A DNA stretch of 11,542 nucleotides from assembly GCA_958445895.1 (NCBI GenBank), contig CAUCTV010000038.1, positions 1 through 11,542 of the forward strand, in the 5' to 3' direction. Source of the stretch: an uncultured Collinsella sp. (GTDB lineage Bacteria; Actinomycetota; Coriobacteriia; Coriobacteriales; Coriobacteriaceae). Position numbers and translations under genes: made by a program. This document shows positions 6,980-11,542 of this stretch, in pieces. The notes under the pieces are model-generated. The model was not told the DNA's origin and made no database searches. It saw only the letters and a list, made by a program, of their open reading frames with translations. Position 1 is the first letter of the stretch. Every line of letters begins with the position of its first letter.

Positions 6980-9748
6980 CTACAGCAGCTCGCCGTGGCG
7001 GGCGATGTAGTGACACTTGGCCAGCTGAGTGAGCGCGATGTAGGCGGTGACGATGCCGACGAGCAGCGCGAAAAAGCTCGCGGGCAGCGCCATGAGGCCC
7101 AGTGCATCGGCGATGGGGCTTGCCGGCAGCCAGGTGACGAGCGCCAGACCCAGCACGGTGAGAGCGCACAGCGCGGGCGCGGCGTGGTCGCGCAGACTCG
7201 GCAGGCGCGGGGAGCGCAGCATGTGGATTACGAGCGTCTGCGACCACATGGACTCAACGAACCAGCCGCTCTGGAAGAGTGCTGCAAAGGCCGTCATGCC
7301 TGCGACGTTGCCCGCGGCGGCAAGCTCGGACCAGCTCGCGCCCACGGCGGCGGGGCATACCACAAAGAAGAGCGCGGCAAAGGTTGCAATGTCAAACAGC
7401 GAGCTCACGGGGCCCAGCTCAAGCATAAAGCCCTTGATGGACGCGGCATCCCAGGCGCGCGGGCGGGCGGTCCAGGCGTCATCGACGGTGTCCCACGGCA
7501 GCGCGATGCACACGATTTCGTAGACCAGCGACAGCAGTACCAGCTGCAGGGCGCTCATGGGCAAAAACGGCAAGAACAGGCTCGCGACGGTTACGGACAG
7601 TACGTTGCCAAAGTTGGAGCTCACCGTGGTCTTGAGGTACTTGAGCAGGTTGCCGTAGGTGCGGCGGCCTTCGATGATGCCGCGCTCGAGCACGCCCAGG
7701 TCCTTCTGGAGCAAGATGATATCGGCGGATTCCTTGGCGATGTCGACGGCGGAGTCGACCGAGATGCCGCAGTCGCTCGCGCGCATGGCGGCGGCGTCGT
7801 TGATGCCGTCGCCCATAAAGCCCACGGTGTGACCGAGCAGCTCACGCATGACGCGCACTAGGCGCGCCTTCTGCAGCGGCGAGAGTTTGGCAAAGAGATG
7901 GGTTTTCTCGGCACGCTCGGCAAGCTCTGCGTCGTCGAGCGCATCGATCTCGGAGCCGAGCAAAACGTTGCTCGCGTCGATGCCGATCTGCTCGCAGACG
8001 GTGGCGGCCACGCGGTCGTTGTCGCCGGTCAGGACCTTGACCGCTACGCCCTTGGCCTCGAGGGTGGCGACGGCGCCCGCGGCACTTGCCTTGGGTGGAT
8101 CGAGGAAGGCCAAAAAGCCCATCAGCACCATGTCGCACTCGTCGGCGATGCCAAACTCGCCCACGCAGCGCGGATTGGTCTTCTGCGCCACGGCAATCAC
8201 GCGCAGGCCCTCGGCGTTGAGCCCGACGACCTGCTTGCGAATCTGGGCGAGCTCCTCGTCGGCGAGCGGTTGGACGATGCCGCTGACCTCGACAAAGGAG
8301 CAGATCTCGAGCATTTCCTCGGCAGCTCCCTTGGTAACCATCTGGGTTTTGCCTTGGGCGTCGGCGACAACTACGCTCAGGCGACGGCGCGAGAAATCGA
8401 AGGGCACCTCGTCGACCTTGGTATAGCGGTCGCGCAGGCTCTGGCCCAGCATGGCATCGGGTGCGACGGTCGAGGGCGTCACGTCGGCACGGTCGATGAC
8501 GGCCAGGTCGATAAGGTTTTTGAGGCCGGTCTGGAAGAAGCTGTTCAAAAACGCATGGCGCAGCACACGTGCGTCCTCGTTGCCGTCGGTGTTGAGGTAG
8601 CGCTCGAGCACGATGCGGTCTTCGGTGAGGGTGCCGGTCTTGTCACAGCACAGGACGTCCATGGCACCCAGGTTTTGGATCGCCGGCAGCTCCTTGACGA
8701 TTACCTGGCGACGGGCGAGGTCCTTGGCGCCCTGCGACAGGCTCGTGGTCACGATGACGGGAAGCATCTGCGGCGTGATGCCCACAGCCACGCTCGTGGC
8801 GAACAGCAACGCGTCGATGACGTTGCCCTTGGTGGCGGCGTTGATGGTAAAGACGGCCGGCGCCATAACGAGCATGAGGCGTACGAGCAACATGGAGACA
8901 CTCGAGACACCGCGGTCAAACGCGCTCTTCTCGCCGCGCCCGTTGAGCATCTTGGCGATGCCGCCCAGGTAGGTGTCCGAGCCGGTGGCAACGACAAGCG
9001 CCATGGCGGTGCCGTTTTGCACGGAGGTGCCGGTAAAGACGATGTTCTTGCAGGCAGAGAGCGGCAGCGCGGAGCCGTCGGCACCCTCGACGACGGTGAT
9101 GGCGGCGGTCTTCTCGACGGCCTCGCTCTCGCCCGTGAGTGCCGACTCGATCACAAACAAGTCGCGCGCGGTGATGATGCGGGCGTCGGCCGGCACCATA
9201 TCGCCGGCAGAGAGGCGAATCATATCGCCGGGGACGAGCTCGTCGAAGGGGATCTCGAGACGCTCGTCGTCGCGCAGGGCGCAGCAGGTGTTGGAGACCA
9301 GGTCCTTGAGGGCCTCGGCTGCATTGCCGCTGCGGGCTTCCTGGATAAACTTCATGCCGCCCGATACCAGCAGCATGATGCCGATGACGATGACCGTGGA
9401 AGGGTCGCGCTGCGGCTCGGGCACGGCGAGCACGTCGATGTAGAGCGAGACCAGCGCGAGCGCGGCGAGGATGCCGGCGAAGGGATCGATGAACGCGTCG
9501 GCGATGCGGCGGGCGAGCGTTTTGGTCGGCGCTTCGATGGTGTTGGGCCCGGTGGCGTCTAGGCGCTCGGCGGCGTGCTCGGCAGTGAGCCCGTCGGCCG
9601 TGGTGTCGAGCAGCACGAGGGCGTCCTCGGCGCTATGGGTGGCGGCGAATATGGTGTTCTTTGACAGGCCGGCGTGAGCGGCGGGGCGCGCCGTGCGGCG
9701 GCGCTTGGAGATAGCTTCGAGTACCGTGGCGGTTTTGAGCATCAGCAT
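6980..9748 (-). CDS. mgtA: Magnesium-importing P-type ATPase (P3B)
   Basis: Membrane ATPase of 922 residues that imports Mg2+ using ATP, of the usual MgtA/MgtB length. In order: an N-terminal cytoplasmic tail rich in Arg, the first helices (about 88-135), the actuator domain with LTGES (204-208), the M4 segment GITPQMLPVIV (323-333), the phosphorylation motif CCDKTGTLTED with Asp369 (367-377), the nucleotide domain with VKVLTGDN, the hinge motif GDGINDA (646-652), and six C-terminal helices. AIQNLGAMDVL directly before the phosphorylation site is characteristic of the Mg2+ group rather than Ca2+ pumps. The M4 motif has Gln where Salmonella/E. coli MgtA has Glu (TPEMLP). AAGGATG upstream supports the start at 9748; an in-frame ATG two codons later is an alternative. 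It sits behind a long leader with its own promoter and a short ORF, suggesting regulation inside the leader. Confidence 0.95.
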   Translation of the reverse strand: MLMLKTATVLEAISKRRRTARPAAHAGLSKNTIFAATHSAEDALVLLDTTADGLTAEHAAERLDATGPNTIEAPTKTLARRIADAFIDPFAGILAALALVSLYIDVLAVPEPQRDPSTVIVIGIMLLVSGGMKFIQEARSGNAAEALKDLVSNTCCALRDDERLEIPFDELVPGDMIRLSAGDMVPADARIITARDLFVIESALTGESEAVEKTAAITVVEGADGSALPLSACKNIVFTGTSVQNGTAMALVVATGSDTYLGGIAKMLNGRGEKSAFDRGVSSVSMLLVRLMLVMAPAVFTINAATKGNVIDALLFATSVAVGITPQMLPVIVTTSLSQGAKDLARRQVIVKELPAIQNLGAMDVLCCDKTGTLTEDRIVLERYLNTDGNEDARVLRHAFLNSFFQTGLKNLIDLAVIDRADVTPSTVAPDAMLGQSLRDRYTKVDEVPFDFSRRRLSVVVADAQGKTQMVTKGAAEEMLEICSFVEVSGIVQPLADEELAQIRKQVVGLNAEGLRVIAVAQKTNPRCVGEFGIADECDMVLMGFLAFLDPPKASAAGAVATLEAKGVAVKVLTGDNDRVAATVCEQIGIDASNVLLGSEIDALDDAELAERAEKTHLFAKLSPLQKARLVRVMRELLGHTVGFMGDGINDAAAMRASDCGISVDSAVDIAKESADIILLQKDLGVLERGIIEGRRTYGNLLKYLKTTVSSNFGNVLSVTVASLFLPFLPMSALQLVLLSLVYEIVCIALPWDTVDDAWTARPRAWDAASIKGFMLELGPVSSLFDIATFAALFFVVCPAAVGASWSELAAAGNVAGMTAFAALFQSGWFVESMWSQTLVIHMLRSPRLPSLRDHAAPALCALTVLGLALVTWLPASPIADALGLMALPASFFALLVGIVTAYIALTQLAKCHYIARHGELL

Positions 9749-9830
9749 AGGGTCATCCTTGTTGAAGGGAGTTAGCGTACGTGTCGTATTTGCTTTAAAA
9801 AACCTAGATGTCGCTCACGTCATACCCGCG

Positions 9831-9867
9831 AACCACCACAAAGGGGACAGGCACCTTTGTGGTGGTT
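9831..9867. repeat. 14-bp hairpin, inverted copy of the element at 3175-3219
   Basis: Arms 9831-9844 and 9854-9867 are perfect complements around GGACAGGCA, the exact reverse complement of the loop at 3193-3201. It lies in the mgtA leader, between the short ORF and the mgtA ribosome binding site, so it will be transcribed and can fold in that mRNA. Confidence 0.85.
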
Positions 9868-9888
9868 TTGACGATCGGTTAGTGGCGC

Positions 9889-9960
9889 TTATGCGTGCGC
9901 GGAATCCTTGCGGCGTGCCGAGGGCGACATGCAGGTTTTTCGACTATGACTGCCTTCCAT
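9889..9960 (-). CDS. Short ORF in the mgtA leader (putative 23-residue leader peptide)
   Basis: Encodes MEGSHSRKTCMSPSARRKDSAHA. It is basic, has one Cys, no hydrophobic stretch, and no similarity I recognise. The start codon is preceded by TAAGGAGGTGTGCC, a nearly perfect Shine-Dalgarno at good spacing and the strongest in the window. It lies about 60 bases after the predicted mgtA transcription start and ends 140 bases before mgtA, the position where MgtL-type leader peptides occur in enterobacteria, although MgtL itself is unrelated in sequence and Pro-rich. I infer a translated leader controlling mgtA; an independent small protein is the alternative. A longer in-frame reading from 10128 is unlikely because it would cross the promoter. 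Confidence 0.55.
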   Translation of the reverse strand: MEGSHSRKTCMSPSARRKDSAHA

Positions 9961-9997
9961 GGCACACCTCCTTAAGGCCGGGCGCGGCGCGCTTCGG

Positions 9998-10014
9998 GCA
10001 TCTCGTGCCCGTTT
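9998..10014 (-). promoter_or_regulatory. Hairpin at the 5' end of the mgtA leader
   Basis: CGGGCA and TGCCCG pair over a 5-base loop, starting about eight bases after the predicted transcript start. A GC-rich stretch follows up to the Shine-Dalgarno of the short ORF. The leader does not match the M-box magnesium riboswitch features I know. Confidence 0.4.
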
Positions 10015-10026
10015 GAATCCGCCCGT

Positions 10027-10055
10027 ATTCTTGATGAGGGGGTTTGCCGTGTCAA
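10027..10055 (-). promoter_or_regulatory. mgtA promoter
   Basis: On the minus strand a perfect TTGACA (10055-10050) and AAGAAT (10032-10027) are separated by exactly 17 bases. Transcription should begin near 10020, giving a leader of about 270 bases before mgtA. The G/C-rich tract between the boxes carries five consecutive Cs on the minus strand. Confidence 0.6.
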
Positions 10056-10184
10056 CCCCATTGTTCGGAAAATCATCGCCCCTGACAAAGCCTTTACAGA
10101 ATGTCGCGGCCTCAAAGCGCGCCCGCAATGAGCCCTGCCTGCGCTAAACTGGAAGGCACGTACGCGAACACGAGAGGAGCCCGC

Positions 10185-10865
10185 ATGGAGGCTTACAAGC
10201 AAGAGTTCATCAAGTTCATGGTCGAGTCCGACGTCCTTAAGTTCGGCAGCTTTACGCTCAAGAGCGGCCGTCAGTCCCCGTTCTTTATGAACGCCGGCGC
10301 TTACGTGACGGGCTATCAGCTCAAGAAGCTGGGCGAGTATTATGCCCAGGCCATCCACGATAACTTTGGCGACGACTTTGACGTGCTGTTTGGACCGGCC
10401 TACAAGGGTATTCCGCTGGCTGTTGTTACCGCCATTGCCTACCACGAGCTGTACGGCAAGGAGGTCAAGTACTGCTGTGACCGCAAGGAGGCCAAGGACC
10501 ACGGTGCCGACAAGGGCAACCTTTTGGGTTATGAGCCCCAGGACGGCGATCGCGTGGTGATGGTCGAGGACGTGACCACCTCCGGCAAGTCCATCGACGA
10601 GACCTATCCCAAGGTCATGGCTGCGGCCGATGTCGAGATCAAGGGCCTGATCGTCTCGCTCAACCGCATGGAGGTCGGCAAGGGCGGCGTGACCACCGCT
10701 CAGAAGGAGATTGAGGCCAAGTACGGTTTCCCCGTCGCGAGCATCGTTTCCATGGCCGAGGTCGTCGAGACCCTCTACAACCACGAGATCGACGGCAAGG
10801 TCGTCATCGATGACGAGCTCAAGGCCGCCATCGACGCTTACTACGAGCAGTACGGAGTTAAGTAG
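10185..10865 (+). CDS. pyrE: Orotate phosphoribosyltransferase
   Basis: Enzyme of de novo pyrimidine synthesis that joins orotate and PRPP to give OMP and pyrophosphate; cytoplasmic, normally a dimer. The 226 residues match the family. FGSFTLKSGRQSPFFMNAG near the N-terminus contains the substrate-binding lysine region, FGPAYKGIPLA is typical of PyrE, the flexible catalytic loop CDRKEAKDHGADKGNLLG is intact, and VVMVEDVTTSGKSI is the PRPP-binding motif. The ATG at 10185 is preferred over the in-frame ATG at 10101 because AGAGGAG stands at the right distance and the conserved N-terminus starts there. It is transcribed away from mgtA, with no other pyr gene in the window. Confidence 0.95.
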   Translation: MEAYKQEFIKFMVESDVLKFGSFTLKSGRQSPFFMNAGAYVTGYQLKKLGEYYAQAIHDNFGDDFDVLFGPAYKGIPLAVVTAIAYHELYGKEVKYCCDRKEAKDHGADKGNLLGYEPQDGDRVVMVEDVTTSGKSIDETYPKVMAAADVEIKGLIVSLNRMEVGKGGVTTAQKEIEAKYGFPVASIVSMAEVVETLYNHEIDGKVVIDDELKAAIDAYYEQYGVK

Positions 10866-10868
10866 GTT

Positions 10869-10890
10869 CCGCCGTTCTGCCGAACGGCGG
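10869..10890 (+). repeat. Stable 9-bp hairpin immediately after pyrE
   Basis: CCGCCGTTC and GAACGGCGG pair around a TGCC tetraloop, four bases after the stop codon. No T-tract follows; it may act as a 3'-end stabiliser upstream of the true terminator. Confidence 0.5.
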
Positions 10891-10892
10891 AC

Positions 10893-11016
10893 CGGCCGAC
10901 GCTGCGCGGGCCGCATTTGGACAATCTGACGTTCAACTTCAAGGGCGCGACCAGAAGGTCAGCGCCCTTTCGTTTCACGTCACCTTGTCTCAAATGCGAC
11001 CCGCTCGCTGTCCGTC
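10893..11016. repeat. Imperfect ~120-base palindrome surrounding the pyrE terminator
   Basis: Outside the terminator stem both arms continue to match: GACGT on the left with ACGTC on the right, GACAA with TTGTC, CGCATTTG (10912-10919) with CAAATGCG (10991-10998), and GCGGG with CCCGC. About three quarters of positions pair over arms of roughly 50 bases, with a few bulges. Confidence 0.5.
10941..10975 (+). terminator. pyrE terminator
   Basis: AAGGGCGC-GACC (10941-10952) pairs with GGTC-A-GCGCCCTT (10957-10969) around AGAA, with one bulged A. It is followed by TCGTTT. It is the best terminator-like structure downstream of pyrE. Confidence 0.65.
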
Positions 11017-11046
11017 CTCTACCTGCGGCGTCGTCTTGCTCCAGGT

Positions 11047-11071
11047 AGTCATTGGGGACAGACTTAAATGA
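11047..11071. repeat. GGGGAC-cored element related to 5058-5081
   Basis: GTAGTCATTGGGGAC and a following CTTAAA match GTAGTCATCGGGGAC and CTTAAA at 5058-5081. TCATT (11049-11053) can pair with AATGA (11067-11071). It lies in the gene-free spacer after pyrE. Confidence 0.55.
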
Positions 11072-11082
11072 GTAGTCAGAAT

Positions 11083-11146
11083 GAGAGTGGATAATCTCCC
11101 GTTTTTGGCCTGTTTGCGGGCTCAAAGTGGGAGATTATCCACTCTC
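11083..11146. repeat. Perfect 18-bp inverted repeat with a 28-base spacer
   Basis: Arms 11083-11100 and 11129-11146 are exact reverse complements; ATGA on the left and TCAT on the right continue the symmetry after a small insertion. The layout (long perfect arms, spacer of 25-28 bases) matches the elements at 3025 and 3101, though the arm sequence is different. Confidence 0.8.
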
Positions 11147-11185
11147 GTCATTTGAGTGTCCAAAAATCATCGCTCGGCGAACAGG

Positions 11186-11237
11186 TGGCACTTGGGGACG
11201 TTCCTTTTGTGCCGGCATCTGGGGACACTCCTTGCCG
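11186..11237. repeat. Two abutting GGGGAC-cored mini-hairpins, copy of 5115-5166
   Basis: GGCAC (11187-11191) pairs with GTGCC (11209-11213) and CGGCA (11213-11217) with TGCCG (11233-11237), each loop containing GGGGAC. The segment matches 5115-5166 at 48 of 52 positions. Confidence 0.75.
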
Positions 11238-11255
11238 AATGTAGGCCGCCGGTTG

Positions 11256-11542
11256 CTACGCGACGGTGATGGCGACCTGGGCGTAGCGGCTGCAGGGGCG
11301 CTCGGTGCGTGTCTGCACGGTGAGGGTGAGCACGAAGCGATCGCCGGGCCGTGCGTCGGCGGGCACGACGAAAGTGGTGTCCGCCGTGCATTCTTGCCAC
11401 AGCGACAGGTCTTGGGCGCCCGCATAGCCCGACGGGTCCACGGCGACATCCCAATGCGCATCGAAGCCCTTGTCGTCGGGGTCGACGATGGTCGCTGCAA
11501 GGGCGACGCTCTCGCCGGCTACGGCGCTGCGATCGGCCGCAG
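11256..11542 (-). CDS. C-terminal part of an Ig/PKD-like domain protein, possibly DUF1593 (Sde182-like)
   Basis: Only the last 94 complete codons are in the window; the gene continues past the right edge. The visible residues begin AADRSAVAGESVALAATIVD and continue with DPDDKGFDAHWDVAVDPSGY, then TTFVVPADARPGDRFVLTLT and RYAQVAITVA before the stop. Alternating hydrophobic strands, the DPDD start, VP-ADARPGD and the final RY-QV-I-V pattern resemble the C-terminal beta-sandwich of DUF1593/Sde182-type nucleoside-hydrolase-like proteins. That assignment is from memory of the pattern and is moderate; a generic PKD or cadherin-like surface domain is the alternative. No membrane anchor or sorting signal follows the domain. 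The gene is convergent with pyrE and separated from it by 390 bases of repeats. Confidence 0.5.
   Translation of the reverse strand, partial: AADRSAVAGESVALAATIVDPDDKGFDAHWDVAVDPSGYAGAQDLSLWQECTADTTFVVPADARPGDRFVLTLTVQTRTERPCSRYAQVAITVA

Noticed and set aside
7898..9562. 554-codon open frame on the plus strand opposite mgtA
   Set aside because: Shadow of the P-type ATPase caused by high GC; composition is Gly/Asp/Val-rich with no motifs, and mgtA is unambiguous.
9749..10020. M-box magnesium riboswitch in the mgtA leader
   Set aside because: I looked for the known conserved segments and saw none; the leader is better described as containing a short ORF and hairpins. A covariance-model search would settle it.
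9889..10128. 79-codon reading that includes the mgtA leader ORF
   Set aside because: The upstream part lacks a ribosome binding site and overlaps the predicted promoter; only the last 23 codons have start signals.
9972..10916. 314-codon open frame on the minus strand opposite pyrE
   Set aside because: Shadow of pyrE; it would also run through the pyrE end hairpin and the mgtA promoter region.
11135..11500. Two longer overlapping minus-strand ORFs at the right edge
   Set aside because: The frame ending at 11256 gives a coherent beta-sandwich-like sequence open to the window edge; the other two frames are Arg/Pro-rich and run into repeats.

Overview
The window looks like a chromosomal segment from a gut member of the Coriobacteriia, most likely Collinsella or a close relative. 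The clues are mostly GC-rich codon use, a LuxR-type regulator fused to a roughly 12-helix membrane domain (a hallmark architecture of this class), a PTS and phospho-beta-glucosidase sugar economy, and intergenic spaces crowded with small palindromes. The genus is an inference from style, not from a marker gene.

Layout, left to right. (1) 1-2247 (+): the 3' part of a beta-glucoside-type PTS permease (EIIBC), then an alpha/beta-hydrolase/esterase, separated by a hairpin with a T-tract that ends just before the esterase ribosome binding site. These two genes use visibly more A/T-ending codons than the rest of the window. (2) 2371-3015 (+): a DUF4867-type cupin-like protein of unknown function. 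(3) 3016-3366: three consecutive palindromes, then the probable promoter region of the next gene. (4) 3367-4797 (+): a GH1 6-phospho-beta-glucosidase, the natural cytoplasmic partner of the PTS permease. (5) 4798-5335: about 540 bases without a gene, holding a 109-base hairpin that overlaps the bgl stop codon, a GC-rich terminator-like hairpin, three 19-bp purine-rich tandem repeats, a cluster of short GGGGAC-cored elements, and a promoter. (6) 5336-6880 (+): a membrane-LuxR regulator with an 11-G homopolymer directly before its start codon. (7) 6980-9748 (-): a magnesium-importing P-type ATPase (MgtA), convergent with the regulator. (8) 9749-10184: a long mgtA leader with a consensus-like promoter and a 23-codon ORF behind a very strong Shine-Dalgarno, then the short upstream region of pyrE. 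(9) 10185-10865 (+): orotate phosphoribosyltransferase (PyrE), followed by a terminator nested in a roughly 120-base imperfect palindrome. (10) 10866-11255: more palindromes and GGGGAC elements. (11) 11256-11542 (-): the last 94 codons of a protein ending in an Ig/PKD-like domain, possibly a DUF1593-type (Sde182-like) hydrolase.

How the genes work together: the PTS permease would import and phosphorylate beta-glucosides, the GH1 enzyme would split the 6-phospho-sugar inside the cell, and the esterase could remove acyl groups from the same kind of substrate. The rest (MgtA, PyrE, LuxR regulator) are separate transcription units. The most interesting unlabelled signals are the putative mgtA leader peptide and the family of intergenic hairpins whose stems differ while a GGGGAC core stays constant. 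No defence system, prophage, complete insertion sequence, CRISPR array, tRNA or rRNA was seen.
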